Positions 39,274 through 48,351 of a stretch of 64,000 bases of DNA are shown one piece after another. Positions within the stretch are counted from its first letter, which is position 1, and each line of letters begins with the position of its first letter. The notes below the pieces were generated by a model. The model had not been told where the DNA came from and searched no databases. It worked only from the letters and a program-made list of their open reading frames with translations. Location: positions 5,805,501-5,869,500 of the forward strand of contig NZ_CP108538.1 in assembly GCF_035994185.1 (NCBI RefSeq). The letters run 5' to 3'. The stretch is from Streptomyces sp. NBC_01217 (lineage in GTDB: Bacteria; Actinomycetota; Actinomycetes; Streptomycetales; Streptomycetaceae). The translations under genes were made by a program, and so were the position numbers.

Positions 39274-40581
39274 GTGGAGAGCTCCGACAGCTCGATGCCC
39301 CACGCTACGCAATCGTCGACGGCTGCGGCGGCCCCCGTAATCACCACGAGCACCTCTCTCTCGGGGGCCGCCGGAACGGCTGTCACACTGACCGGCACCG
39401 GATTCCCCGACGCGACCGCGGTCACCTTCGGTGGTACTCCCTCCGCTTCGTTCACCGTGGTGTCCGACACCGAGATCACCGCGGTCGCCCCGGCCGGTGC
39501 GGGCACCGGCCAGATCGTGGTGACCACGCCCGACGGAACGAGCAACGGCATCGGTTTCACCTACCTTCTCGCCGCGCCCGCGATCATTTCCATCGCTCCC
39601 AACCAGGGGTCGGTCGAAGGCGGGAACACGGTCGCGCTGACCGGAACCGACTTCACCGGCGCCACCTCGGTTCACTTCGGTACCGTGGCCGCCGCGTTCA
39701 TCGCCCTCTCCAACACGCAGGCCGTGGCGATCGCCCCCGCCGCGCCCGCCGGCACCGTGAATGTCACGATCGCCACCTCGGGCGGCACCAGTGCCGGGGT
39801 CCCCTATACGTACGTCGCCGCTCCGGTTCTGGGCAGTGTGACTCCGGCCCAGGGGCCGGTCGCGGGCGGGAACAGCGTCACCCTGTCCGGGACCGGCTTC
39901 ACCGGAACGACTTCCGTTCGCTTCGGCGTGAACGAGGCGACTTCGTTCACCTTCGTCTCGGCCACTCAACTCACCGCGGATGTTCCCACCGCCGGCCCGG
40001 GTCCGGTTGCCGTCACGGTCACCGCGCCCGGGGGTACCAGCGGCCAGGCCGTCCCCTACTACTACATCGGCGCGCCGCTTCTGACCGGTGTCGTCGCCGG
40101 ATCCGGGCCGGTGGGCGGTAACAACGCCGTGACGCTGACCGGTGTGAATCTCCTCCAAGTCACGGCGGTCCGCTTCGGCGTGACGGCGGCGTCCACCTAC
40201 AACATTCTCTCGGCCACGGAGATCAGAGTGGTGGTGCCGGCCGGTGTCGCCGGCACCGTCCCGGTCACCGTCATCACACCCGGTGGCACGAGCACCAGTG
40301 TGGCCTACCTCTATCTGGGTGCCCCGACCGTCGCCAGTCTGGTGCCCAACCAGGGGCCGTCGGCGGGCGGGAACACGTTGACGGTCAACGGCGTCGGACT
40401 GACGTACACCACCACAGTGCTGTTCGGGAGCGTGCCGGCCGCCTTCACCGTGGTCTCCGACACCCAGCTGACAGTCACGGCACCGACCGGTGCGCCGGGC
40501 GTGGTCACCGTCAGGGTGGCCACCCCCGGTGGCACCACTATCGGCATTCCTTACACCCGAATCGGCCCGCCCGGCATCTGA
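39274..40581 (+). CDS. IPT/TIG-repeat protein (five repeats)
   Basis: The 435-residue protein has a short Ser/Ala-rich N-terminus and then five IPT/TIG repeats of about 83 residues, each with a GG/EGGNTVALTGTDFTGAT-like opening, a TSVRFG strand and a TAPGGTSG-like turn before an aromatic Y-Y. The repeats are similar enough to suggest internal duplication, and resemble those of the upstream neighbour. No signal peptide, LPXTG or transmembrane segment is seen. GTG 39274 has AGGAG 7 nt upstream. The gene pair probably arose by tandem duplication followed by repeat gain. Confidence 0.85.
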   Translation: MESSDSSMPHATQSSTAAAAPVITTSTSLSGAAGTAVTLTGTGFPDATAVTFGGTPSASFTVVSDTEITAVAPAGAGTGQIVVTTPDGTSNGIGFTYLLAAPAIISIAPNQGSVEGGNTVALTGTDFTGATSVHFGTVAAAFIALSNTQAVAIAPAAPAGTVNVTIATSGGTSAGVPYTYVAAPVLGSVTPAQGPVAGGNSVTLSGTGFTGTTSVRFGVNEATSFTFVSATQLTADVPTAGPGPVAVTVTAPGGTSGQAVPYYYIGAPLLTGVVAGSGPVGGNNAVTLTGVNLLQVTAVRFGVTAASTYNILSATEIRVVVPAGVAGTVPVTVITPGGTSTSVAYLYLGAPTVASLVPNQGPSAGGNTLTVNGVGLTYTTTVLFGSVPAAFTVVSDTQLTVTAPTGAPGVVTVRVATPGGTTIGIPYTRIGPPGI

Positions 40582-40596
40582 GCAGTCCGGCTCATG

Positions 40597-40602
40597 GACA
40601 AT
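40597..40602 (+). promoter_or_regulatory. Possible -10 hexamer of leaderless promoter
   Basis: GACAAT followed by 7 nt and ATG 40610. It is weaker than other examples in the window. Confidence 0.35.
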
Positions 40603-40609
40603 CGCGGCC

Positions 40610-41110
40610 ATGAGCGATGAGTCGGTACGTGACTACCTGGCGGCCGTCGAGAGCCGGCTGACGGCCGACGGCTGTGCACCGCGTTGGGAGGACTGGAGCG
40701 GGGTTCCCGTGCTCGTCGGGCGGCGGGCCGATTTCCGGATGCGGTGGGCGGCCACCAATCTGCATCTGTTCACCGTGGCCGCCGCCGTGCCCGAGGTCAC
40801 CGTGCCGGTCATCGACACGTTTACGACGCAGGTGCTCGCGTACGCCAAGAAGAACAAGGGCGGGCTGCCTGTGGGGATGCAGACCGGCGTCGCGGCCTTT
40901 CCCGTTCTGGTCGGTGGCTGGGTCCATCCGGACGCGATGGCGTGGGCGCAGGAGAAGCAACGCAATCAGTCCGCCTGCTTCGCGCGGCCGGTCGTCGTCG
41001 ACAGTGCGCAGGCCCATGTGGGCATGTACCGGGGGAAGCCCGCGCTGGGGCGGGCGTATGCCTCGCATCTGATCGAGAAGGGGGACAGGTACTTTCAGCC
41101 GTTGGGCTGA
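40610..41110 (+). CDS. Conserved hypothetical protein, 166 aa
   Basis: A soluble protein with no recognised domain. Notable segments are RDYLAAVESRLTADGC, WEDWSGVPVLVGRRADFR, TNLHLFTVAAAVPEVT, AYAKKNKGGLPVGMQTGVAAFPVLVGGWV and ACFARPVVVDSAQAHV. The mixed alpha/beta composition is normal for a folded protein, and the ending YASHLIEKGDRYFQPLG is regular. No catalytic motif is evident. Its last 16 bp overlap the end of the convergent MarR gene. A role cannot be inferred. Confidence 0.7.
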   Translation: MSDESVRDYLAAVESRLTADGCAPRWEDWSGVPVLVGRRADFRMRWAATNLHLFTVAAAVPEVTVPVIDTFTTQVLAYAKKNKGGLPVGMQTGVAAFPVLVGGWVHPDAMAWAQEKQRNQSACFARPVVVDSAQAHVGMYRGKPALGRAYASHLIEKGDRYFQPLG

Positions 41111-41676
41111 GCGGCCGGGTTCCGGGGTTTCCCGGGTGCTTCTTGCGGGGGCTCCATGCGGCCCAGCCAGGCGGTCAGGAGTATCTCGAGCTGTGCCGCC
41201 TCCTCCCGCGACAGGGTGTTCAGGAGGCGGCGTTCATTGCGCATGTGTTCGGTGAAAGCCTGGTCGATCAGGTCCCGTCCCGCGTGGGTGAGTGCGACCA
41301 CCCGGCCCCGGCCGTCGCCCGCCGAGCGGCGGCGGGTGACGAGCCCGTCCCGTTCCAGACGGTCGATCCGCTTGGTCATCGCCCCCGTGGTGACCATGGT
41401 GTGCACCGCCAGCTCCCCCGGGGCCCGTTCGTACGGCTCTCCCGCGCGGCGCAGCGCCGCCAGCACATCGAACTCGCCCTCGCCCAGGCCGAACCGCCGG
41501 TAGACCACGCAGAGTTCCTCCGTGAGCAGGCCGGCCAGGCGGTGGAGTCTGCCGATCACTCCCTGGGGGCTCACATCGAGGTCCGGTCGTTCCCCGGCCC
41601 ACTCGGACTGGATGCGGGCGATGTGGTCAGGGGGCGAGGAGGTGTGCGGGGTGCGCGGGGCGGATTTCGGCTCCAT
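41095..41676 (-). CDS. MarR family transcriptional regulator
   Basis: The 193-residue protein has a MarR winged helix: LGEGEFDVLAALRRAGEP, LAVHTMVTTGAMTKRIDRLE (recognition helix) and RDGLVTRRRSAGDGRGRVVALT (wing), flanked by dimerisation helices. The C-terminus is Pro-rich. ATG 41676 is 6 nt after a TACAGT hexamer with no ribosome binding site. It is divergent from the EamA transporter, and a 39-bp palindrome between them is the likely operator, so it probably controls transporter expression and its own in response to a small molecule. Confidence 0.88.
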   Translation of the reverse strand: MEPKSAPRTPHTSSPPDHIARIQSEWAGERPDLDVSPQGVIGRLHRLAGLLTEELCVVYRRFGLGEGEFDVLAALRRAGEPYERAPGELAVHTMVTTGAMTKRIDRLERDGLVTRRRSAGDGRGRVVALTHAGRDLIDQAFTEHMRNERRLLNTLSREEAAQLEILLTAWLGRMEPPQEAPGKPRNPAAQPNG

Positions 41677-41682
41677 GGATTC

Positions 41683-41688
41683 ACTGTA
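41683..41688 (-). promoter_or_regulatory. -10 hexamer of leaderless marR-type gene
   Basis: TACAGT on the minus strand, 6 nt before ATG 41676. Confidence 0.55.
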
Positions 41689-41695
41689 GCCGCTT

Positions 41696-41734
41696 TAGCT
41701 TCCTCGGAAGGTATATTGACTTCCATGGAAGCTA
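41696..41734. promoter_or_regulatory. MarR operator overlapping the EamA promoter and start codon
   Basis: Two 12-bp palindromes, CTTCCTCGGAAG (41699-41710) and CTTCCATGGAAG (41720-41731), lie within a longer symmetry TAGCTTCC...GGAAGCTA. They flank the -10 TATATT (41712-41717); the second contains the EamA ATG at 41725. Binding would block the promoter and the leaderless start together. Confidence 0.75.
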
Positions 41735-42660
41735 CTTTGCGATGGGTCCTGATCACGGCGATCGCACCCGTCGCCTGGGGCACGAACTACTTCGTCACCC
41801 ACGCCTACCTGCCCGCCGGTCACCCCCTGTACGGGGCCGCGATCAGGGCCCTGCCGGCCGGGCTGCTGCTCCTGGCCGTGCGACGGGAACGGCCGCGCGG
41901 CTCCTGGTGGTGGAAGTCCCCGGTCCTCGGGGCCCTCAACATGGGCGGGTTCTTCGCCCTGGTCTACGTAGCCGCCCAACTGCTCCCGACCAGCACCGCG
42001 TCGACGGTCATGGCGACCTCGCCACTGGTGATGATGCTGATCGCCTGGGCGCTGCTCGCCGAGCGCCCGCGCCTGCTGCCGCTGGCCGGTGCCGCCGTCG
42101 GGCTCGGCGGGGTGTCGCTCATGCTGCTCAGCGGTACGGCATCGGCCGACACGCGCGGAGTGCTCGCCTCCGTCGCCGCGATGCTCATGTCGTCCCTCGG
42201 CTATGTCCTGGCCAAGCGGTGGGGCAAGGACGTCGATGTGCTCGCCTCGACCGCCTGGCAACTGATCGCGGGAGGATTGCTGTTGCTGCCCTTCGCCGTT
42301 TTCGTGGAGGGCGCGCCGCCCGCGCTCGACGGGCCGGCCGCTCTCGGATTCGGTTACGTCACCGTCGTGGCGACCGCGCTCGCCTTCGGCGCCTGGTTCG
42401 CGGGCCTGCGCCATCTGCCCGCCGCCACGGTCGGCCTGGTCGGACTGCTCAACCCGGTGGCGGGCGTACTGCTCGGCACGGTGATCGCCGGTGAGTCGCT
42501 CACCCTCAGGCAGCTCTGCGGGCTGGCCCTGGTGCTGGGCGGAATTCTCCTCGGACGGCCGGCGGGCGGGAGGCGGGCGGTCGGGCCGGTGAGTGGGCTC
42601 AGGGCTGCGTCACCCTCAACTCCCGTACGCCCACCGGCTTCTCCGCGTTCTCCGAAGTGA
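41725..42660 (+). CDS. EamA/DMT family transporter
   Basis: The 311-residue protein has ten hydrophobic helices in two EamA repeats: LITAIAPVAWGTNYFVTH, IRALPAGLLLLAVRRERPRG, VAAQLLPTSTASTVMATSPL in the first half, and SSLGYVLAKRWG, LPAATVGLVGLLNPVAGVLLG in the second. DMT carriers often export metabolites or amino acids. The start is leaderless (TATATT, 7 nt, ATG). The C-terminal 30 residues are Ser/Pro/Arg-rich, and the gene overlaps the end of the convergent GH65-like gene by 62 bp, so its true end might have been extended by stop-codon loss. Confidence 0.88.
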   Translation: MEATLRWVLITAIAPVAWGTNYFVTHAYLPAGHPLYGAAIRALPAGLLLLAVRRERPRGSWWWKSPVLGALNMGGFFALVYVAAQLLPTSTASTVMATSPLVMMLIAWALLAERPRLLPLAGAAVGLGGVSLMLLSGTASADTRGVLASVAAMLMSSLGYVLAKRWGKDVDVLASTAWQLIAGGLLLLPFAVFVEGAPPALDGPAALGFGYVTVVATALAFGAWFAGLRHLPAATVGLVGLLNPVAGVLLGTVIAGESLTLRQLCGLALVLGGILLGRPAGGRRAVGPVSGLRAASPSTPVRPPASPRSPK

Positions 42661-45223
42661 CCGTCAGCCGCATCTGACGGGCCGTCACCCCTGATCCGTA
42701 CGGACGCCAGTCCGTGCCGTTCACCGATGTCTCCAGGCTGTACGAGGCAGGGGGCACGTCCTCCCACTCCGGGGCGATCGATGTCACCGGGGCCGCGCGC
42801 CCCAGGTCCACCGTCAGTGCGCCCGTCGCGCCGTCCGGAGACCAGGACGTGGCCCGGCTGCCGTCCACCGCCGCGGCCGCGTACAGGCCGGGGGTCTCGG
42901 AGTTCGCCCCCGCCGGGCGGCAGCGGGCCGCGTTCGTCGTCCGGGCGAGGTCGGGACGGCGGGTGGGCAGGGCGAGCGTGCCCGCGAGGAGGCGGGGGCC
43001 GGTGGGGGTGTGGATGGTGAAGGGGGCGCCGGAGGCCAGCCGGACCGTCGTCGTCAGCGGGCCGATCGCGACGTCGTACGTGCGGCCCCGGTAGTGCAGG
43101 CCCGTCAGCGTGACGCCCCTGCCCAGCTGCGGCGGCAGCAACGGATCCAGCCGCACCCCGTCCTCCCGCAGCCGAAGGCCCGTCAGACCGTGCGTGAAGA
43201 CCTGGAGGAAGCCGCCCTTCCCGGTGAGGAAGTCCTGGGCGGGGGAGCCCGACAACGGGTCCTGTGCGCCCGCCTTCGCGCCCCGGGCCTCGCTGAAGAG
43301 GGCGTACGGGCCGCGCATGAACGGGCGCACGGAGCGCTGGAGATAGGTGTACGTCGCGCAGCCGGGCTCACCGATCGCGGCCGCGGCGATCGCATGGACC
43401 GAGTCCGTCATCGCCGGGCCGTCCGGATCGGTGCGCGCGGCGTAGTAGTCGAGCGTGGCCGCCCGGGCGCCGGGCTCCATCGGCCATTCGAGCGGATAGA
43501 TCAGCAGGACCGCATCGGCCTGTTTGATCGTCGAGCCGTTGTAGCCCGCGTACTGGAGGAAGAGCTTCCGCTTCGGGTCGTACGGGATGCGCAGACCGTT
43601 CGCGACCCGCGTCCACGCGTCCGGTGCCCGGTGGCCGAGCAACTGTGCCGCGCGGGTGGCGTTGCGCAGGGCCGTGGCGGCCACCGCGTTGGTGAAGACC
43701 CCGTCGGTGACACCGTTGCTGTACTCGTCGGGGCCCGCGACGTCCTTCACCGAATAGCTGCCGTCGGCGTTCGCGGTGGCCCGCGAGACCCAGAAGTCGG
43801 CGATCCCCCGGAGCAGCGGCCACCCGCGCCCGGCCAGCCAGGCGCGGTCCCCGGTCGCCAGGTAGTACTGCCAGACGGCGAGCGCGACATCGCCCTGGAG
43901 GTGGTTCTGGGTGAGGCAGTGCGGGGGGTTCCAGCTCTGGCACTCGGACCAGAGGTCGCCCTTGCTGGCGCTCGTCCACGGGTAGAACAGGCCCCGGAAT
44001 CCCAGCTTCTGGGCATTGGTACGGGCGGCTGCGCGCGTGCGGTAGCGGTACTCGACGACCGAGCGGGCCGGCTCGGGGCGGGTGGCGAGCAGCGCCGGGT
44101 ACATCCAGGTCTCGGCGTCCCAGAACACCAGGCCCGCGTAGTTGTCGCTGGTCAGGCCGGTCGGGGCGATGCTGTCGCGGGAGCCGGTCCGGGTGGGGGC
44201 GAGCAGTCCGTACTGCGCCGACCGCAGCCACTTCTGCAGCTCGGGACTGTCCGGTACGGAGATGTCCGCCGCCCAGACCCGTCGCCAGGCGGCGGCGTTG
44301 GCGGCGAGCACACCGGACCAGCCGCGCCGGGCCGCACGCCGGGACGCGTCGCGGGCGGTGGTGCGCGGGGCGGACGAGGTGAGCGCGGTGTCCACCCCGA
44401 CGTACTTCTCGAAGGTGTACGTGCGGCCGTTGTGCACCCGGGCCGTGCTGTGCGTCGAAGCCGATCCGCCGTTGCCGGTGCGCATCGTCTGGACGATCGC
44501 GCCCGCCGTGTCGGTGCCCTGCGTGCGGAACGTTCCGTCGCCCTTCAGCGTGATCCGGCGTGCGCCCCGCGCGTCCAGGCGGCCGGTGACGGTCGCCGTA
44601 CCGCTCCAGTGCGGTGTCATGCGCAGCCGCACGGCGCCGGTGTGCACGTCGGCGCGGTCGGCGAGCACCTCGTACGTCAGGTCCGTCGCGCGCCCGTCGG
44701 CCGTCGTCCAGCGCAGTGACGTACGCACCAGGCCGCAGCGCAGGAACAGCGTCCGGCGGTAGTGCGAGATCCGGCCCGGGGGCGTGTCGGAGCCGTAGGT
44801 CTCCTTGCCGACGCGTACGTCGAGTGTGGTCCAGCTCGGCAGCGCGGCGATCACCTCGCGGCCGGCGGCGAGGCCCTTCTCGCGCCCGAACAGGCCGGAG
44901 ACGAACGCGCCGTCGTAGCGCGGGGTGTACAGCGGCCAGCCGGTCTTCTCACCCGACGCGGCATATCCGGCGCCCGCGGCGGGCACTCGGTGGGCCAGAT
45001 ACCCGTTGCCGACATAGGGGTCGTAACCGTCGGCCGCACCGAAGCGGGTGGAGACCGGCGCCCAGGAGGGGTCGGTGTCCCGGCCGCAGGCCGTGGGCGA
45101 GGGCGGGAGGGGAGCGGCGGCGTACGAGAGGGGCGGCAGCGGCGCGATGAGCGCGCCCGAGACCGCGAGCAGGGATGTGAGGGACGTGAGAGACGTGAGG
45201 AGACAGACGCGCGAGAGGCTCAC
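42599..45223 (-). CDS. Secreted glycoside hydrolase, GH65-like, with C-terminal discoidin-like domain
   Basis: The 874-residue protein starts with a signal peptide (repeated Leu-Thr-Ser stretch, cleavage near SYAAA). The N-terminal super-beta-sandwich begins around DGYDPYVGNGYLAHRVP. The (alpha/alpha)6 catalytic part contains GLVFWDAETWMYPALL, WNPPHCLTQNHLQGDVAL and VAGPDEYSNGVTDGVFTNA, where the Glu of GPDEY is the likely general acid of GH65 enzymes of the acid trehalase or kojibiose phosphorylase type. The last 130 residues form an F5/8-type (discoidin) domain, probably binding sugar. GTG 45223 follows TACCGT at 6 nt. The substrate is likely an alpha-glucoside such as trehalose; this is inference. 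Confidence 0.85.
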   Translation of the reverse strand: MSLSRVCLLTSLTSLTSLLAVSGALIAPLPPLSYAAAPLPPSPTACGRDTDPSWAPVSTRFGAADGYDPYVGNGYLAHRVPAAGAGYAASGEKTGWPLYTPRYDGAFVSGLFGREKGLAAGREVIAALPSWTTLDVRVGKETYGSDTPPGRISHYRRTLFLRCGLVRTSLRWTTADGRATDLTYEVLADRADVHTGAVRLRMTPHWSGTATVTGRLDARGARRITLKGDGTFRTQGTDTAGAIVQTMRTGNGGSASTHSTARVHNGRTYTFEKYVGVDTALTSSAPRTTARDASRRAARRGWSGVLAANAAAWRRVWAADISVPDSPELQKWLRSAQYGLLAPTRTGSRDSIAPTGLTSDNYAGLVFWDAETWMYPALLATRPEPARSVVEYRYRTRAAARTNAQKLGFRGLFYPWTSASKGDLWSECQSWNPPHCLTQNHLQGDVALAVWQYYLATGDRAWLAGRGWPLLRGIADFWVSRATANADGSYSVKDVAGPDEYSNGVTDGVFTNAVAATALRNATRAAQLLGHRAPDAWTRVANGLRIPYDPKRKLFLQYAGYNGSTIKQADAVLLIYPLEWPMEPGARAATLDYYAARTDPDGPAMTDSVHAIAAAAIGEPGCATYTYLQRSVRPFMRGPYALFSEARGAKAGAQDPLSGSPAQDFLTGKGGFLQVFTHGLTGLRLREDGVRLDPLLPPQLGRGVTLTGLHYRGRTYDVAIGPLTTTVRLASGAPFTIHTPTGPRLLAGTLALPTRRPDLARTTNAARCRPAGANSETPGLYAAAAVDGSRATSWSPDGATGALTVDLGRAAPVTSIAPEWEDVPPASYSLETSVNGTDWRPYGSGVTARQMRLTVTSENAEKPVGVRELRVTQP

Positions 45224-45229
45224 CGTACG

Positions 45230-45235
45230 ACGGTA
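45230..45235 (-). promoter_or_regulatory. -10 hexamer of leaderless promoter (GH65-like gene)
   Basis: TACCGT on the minus strand, 6 nt before GTG 45223. Confidence 0.55.
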
Positions 45236-45337
45236 GGGACGCGCGAGCCGGGCGGCGCCGCGCGCCGCGCGGCGTGCGGGTGAACCGCGGGGCCGAGGAG
45301 GAAGGTCCGTGGTGCGCGTGGTCGAAGACCCGCCCCG

Positions 45338-46438
45338 TCAGGCCGCGAGGCCCGTTTTGAGGCCTGCGCCGCACAGGGGGACGACGATGTCACGGTCCGT
45401 CCGGTCGCCGACCGCCGCCCAGCAGGCGACGCCCGTCGTCTCCACGTAGAACCCGCGGGCGGCCAGGTCCAGCTGGGCCGCGCGGATCTGATCCTCGGTC
45501 ACCGTCAGGAACGTGCCGCCCGATTCCCGTACCGCCGCCAGGATGGCCCGGGCGCGCGGCGGGCGGGGGATGGCGATGCCCTCGGCGAGGGTGGGGGCGG
45601 TACGGGAACCGGGCGCGGCGTCGAGCAGCCCGTCCGCCTCCGCGCGAAATGCGGCGGCCAGCGGGGACACGGCCTCGGCCTGTACGGCGATCAGCGCCGG
45701 GCGCTCGTCGATCAGCCCCTGGGCGTGGAGTTCGGCGGTGGCCAGGGCCGCGCCGAGGAGGAGGGTGCCGTTGCCGACCGGTACGGCGATGGCGTCCGGG
45801 AGACGGCCGCCGAGGTCCTCCCACATCTCGTACACGTACGTCTTCGTGCCGTGCAGGAAGTACGGGTTGAAGATGTGCGAGGCGTAGAAGGTGCCGGGGG
45901 TGTCGGCGGCGGTGCGGGCGGCCAGCGCGGTGGCCTCGCGGTCGCCGGGGACGATCTCCAGGCGGGCGCCGTGGGCCCGGATCTGCTCGGTCTTCTTCGG
46001 GGACGTGCCCTCGGGGACGTACACAGTGCAGGGCAGCCCGGCCCGCGCGCAGTACGCGGCGACGGCCGTGCCCGCGTTGCCGCTGCTGTCCGCGACGACG
46101 CGCTCGGGCGAGAGCCGGCGGGCCAGTTCGGCGAGCATCACGGCGCCGCGGTCCTTGAAGGAGAGCGTCGGCATCAGGAAGTCGAGCTTGGCCGAGACCG
46201 TGCCGGTGAGCGGGACGAGCGGGGTGCGGCCCTCGCCGAGGGTGGTCATGGGCCCGGCGAGGGGCAGCGCCTCCTCGTAACGCCACAGTGAATTGACGCG
46301 TCCGGTCAGGGAATCGAGCGCGAGCGGCCCGGCGATCTCGAAATCGAGGTCCCAGGGGCCGCGGCAGACCGGGCAGCACCAGGTGAGGGAGCTGGTCTCG
46401 GCGCGGGTGCCGTCCTGCGGGCAGAGATACATGGCCAT
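45338..46438 (-). CDS. Threonine synthase-like PLP-dependent enzyme
   Basis: The 366-residue fold-type II PLP enzyme opens with a small zinc-ribbon-like segment (YLCPQDGTRAE...WCCPVCRGPW), as in some threonine synthases. The PLP lysine is in PTLSFKDRGAVM, the phosphate-holding loops in ADSSGNAGTAVAAYCARAG and VPVGNGTLLLG, and ETTGVACWAAVG closes the site. Threonine synthase normally makes threonine from phosphohomoserine, but this short single-domain form could act on another substrate. The start is unsure: ATG 46450, 46438 and 46432 are all in frame and none has a strong ribosome binding site. It is divergent from the protease gene. Confidence 0.82.
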   Translation of the reverse strand: MAMYLCPQDGTRAETSSLTWCCPVCRGPWDLDFEIAGPLALDSLTGRVNSLWRYEEALPLAGPMTTLGEGRTPLVPLTGTVSAKLDFLMPTLSFKDRGAVMLAELARRLSPERVVADSSGNAGTAVAAYCARAGLPCTVYVPEGTSPKKTEQIRAHGARLEIVPGDREATALAARTAADTPGTFYASHIFNPYFLHGTKTYVYEMWEDLGGRLPDAIAVPVGNGTLLLGAALATAELHAQGLIDERPALIAVQAEAVSPLAAAFRAEADGLLDAAPGSRTAPTLAEGIAIPRPPRARAILAAVRESGGTFLTVTEDQIRAAQLDLAARGFYVETTGVACWAAVGDRTDRDIVVPLCGAGLKTGLAA

Positions 46439-46691
46439 GCCCGTCAGCATGTCAGGCGCGTGGCGGCCGGATGGCAGAGGTATGGCATGCCTCAACGCAC
46501 CCTTGTGCGATCCCCAAGGATCGGTCAATCTTTCGCTGTCGGCCGGGCCGTGGGCAGCGCGGAATCCGAAGCGATCGATTGACATGCCCATGATCTACGA
46601 GTCCACTCGGCTCCGCCCGGTTCGGCCTGCCCCACCTGCACTTCCCGTGGAACCCCCCACCAGCGCACCGCAATCGAGGAGGACCCCTCAC

Positions 46692-48275
46692 ATGTCAGTG
46701 ATGCGTCATACCCCCCACGCGCGTCGAAGATTTGCCGCGGCCGGTGTCATAGCCGGTGCCGCCCTCGTGCTCTCCACCGCGGCGGCGTTCCCCGCCACCG
46801 CGGCCGGCACGGCGACGGAAGGCCGGATCGAGAACGCGGGTGCCCCGGGCGCCATCAGCAACAGCTACATCGTCACGCTCGACGAAGCGGCGGCCGACGC
46901 CGGCTCCGCGCAGGGCAGGGCCCTCGCCAAGGAGTACGGCGCCAAGATCAAGAGGACGTACCGCGCCGCACTCAACGGCTACGCGGTCCAGCTCTCCGAG
47001 GCGCAGGCGAAGAAGTTCGCCGCCGACCCCGCCGTCGAGTCCGTCGTGCAGAACCGGACCTTCACGATCTCCAGTACCCAGCCCTCGCCGCCCTCGTGGG
47101 GACTGGACCGGATCGATCAGAAGAGCCTTCCGCTGAACCAGAGTTACACCTACCCGGACACGGCGGGCCAGGGTGTCACCGCGTACATCATCGACACCGG
47201 TGTGCGGATCACCCACAGCGACTTCGGCGGCCGGGCCTCGTACGGCTACGACGCGGTCGACAACGACAACACCGCGCAGGACGGCAACGGCCACGGCACC
47301 CATGTGGCGGGCACGGTCGCGGGTACGGCTCACGGCGTCGCCAAGAAAGCGAAGATCGTCGCCGTCCGCGTCCTCGACAACGGCGGTTCCGGCACCACCG
47401 ACGGGGTCGTCGCGGGCATCGACTGGGTGACGGCGAACGCCGTGAAGCCGGCCGTCGCCAACATGAGCCTGGGCGGTGGGGCGGACTCCGTGCTCGACGC
47501 CGCCGTACGGAGGTCGATCGCCTCCGGAGTCACCTACGCGGTGGCCGCGGGCAACGAGTCGACCAACGCCTCCACGAAGTCCCCGGCACGCGTCACCGAG
47601 GCCATCACCGTCGGCTCCACGACCAACACCGACGCCCGCTCCAGCTTCTCCAACTACGGCACCGTGCTGGACATCTTCGCCCCGGGCTCCTCGATCACCT
47701 CGACCTGGAACACCAGCGACAGCGCCACCAACACCATCTCCGGTACGTCGATGGCGTCCCCGCACGTCGCCGGTGCCGCGGCCCTCTACCTGGCCGACCA
47801 CCCGAACGAGACCCCGGCGCAGGTCTCCGCCGGACTCGTCGCCGCGGCCAGCACCGGAGTGGTGACGAACCCGGGCACGGGCTCCCCGAACCGGCTGCTG
47901 AACGTCGGCTCCGGCACCGTCACACCGCCGGGCCCGCGGTTCGAGAACACGACGAGCTACACCATCAGCGACAACTCCACGGTCGAGTCGCCCGTCACCG
48001 TCACCGGTGTCAGCGGCAACGCGCCGGCCGCGCTGAGCGTGCCCGTCGACATCACGCACACCTACATCGGTGACCTGAAGATCGACCTCGTCGCGCCCGA
48101 CGGTTCCGTCTACAACCTGAAGGCGTACGGGTCAGGCGGCAGCAGCGACAACGTGGTCACCACCTACTCGGTGAACGCCTCGTCGGAGGTGGCCAACGGC
48201 ACCTGGAAGCTGCGGGTCAGTGACAACGCCGCGGCGGACACCGGGAGGATCAACTCCTGGGCGCTGCAGTTCTGA
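46692..48275 (+). CDS. Secreted proteinase K-like S8 protease with P domain
   Basis: The 527-residue preproprotein has a Sec signal peptide ([20 protein letters not shown]), an inhibitor I9 propeptide ([16 protein letters not shown] to SVVQNRTF) and a proteinase K/aqualysin-type S8 domain. The triad is at about Asp168 ([14 protein letters not shown]), His201 ([14 protein letters not shown]) and Ser353 ([15 protein letters not shown]). Residues about 415-527 form a proprotein convertase P domain ([54 protein letters not shown]). ATG 46692 has GAGGAGG about 10 nt upstream. A secreted nutritional or developmental protease is the likely role. Confidence 0.94.
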   Translation: MSVMRHTPHARRRFAAAGVIAGAALVLSTAAAFPATAAGTATEGRIENAGAPGAISNSYIVTLDEAAADAGSAQGRALAKEYGAKIKRTYRAALNGYAVQLSEAQAKKFAADPAVESVVQNRTFTISSTQPSPPSWGLDRIDQKSLPLNQSYTYPDTAGQGVTAYIIDTGVRITHSDFGGRASYGYDAVDNDNTAQDGNGHGTHVAGTVAGTAHGVAKKAKIVAVRVLDNGGSGTTDGVVAGIDWVTANAVKPAVANMSLGGGADSVLDAAVRRSIASGVTYAVAAGNESTNASTKSPARVTEAITVGSTTNTDARSSFSNYGTVLDIFAPGSSITSTWNTSDSATNTISGTSMASPHVAGAAALYLADHPNETPAQVSAGLVAAASTGVVTNPGTGSPNRLLNVGSGTVTPPGPRFENTTSYTISDNSTVESPVTVTGVSGNAPAALSVPVDITHTYIGDLKIDLVAPDGSVYNLKAYGSGGSSDNVVTTYSVNASSEVANGTWKLRVSDNAAADTGRINSWALQF

Positions 48276-48295
48276 GTTCCGATGACGGATTGAGT

Positions 48296-48333
48296 GTGTG
48301 TGGGGCGACCGCATCCGCGGCCGCCCCACACAC
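48296..48333. terminator. Bidirectional hairpin between protease and chitinase
   Basis: A 12-bp stem, GTGTGTGGGGCG at 48296-48307 with its complement at 48322-48333. It lies 20 bp after the protease stop and 18 bp before the convergent chitinase end. Confidence 0.8.
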
Positions 48334-48351
48334 CTTGTGCCGTGCTCCGTG

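Noticed and set aside
38263..40581. Repetitive DNA considered as a CRISPR array
   Set aside because: The repeats are about 250 bp, diverged, in frame, and encode TIG domains; no short identical repeats with unique spacers exist anywhere in the window.
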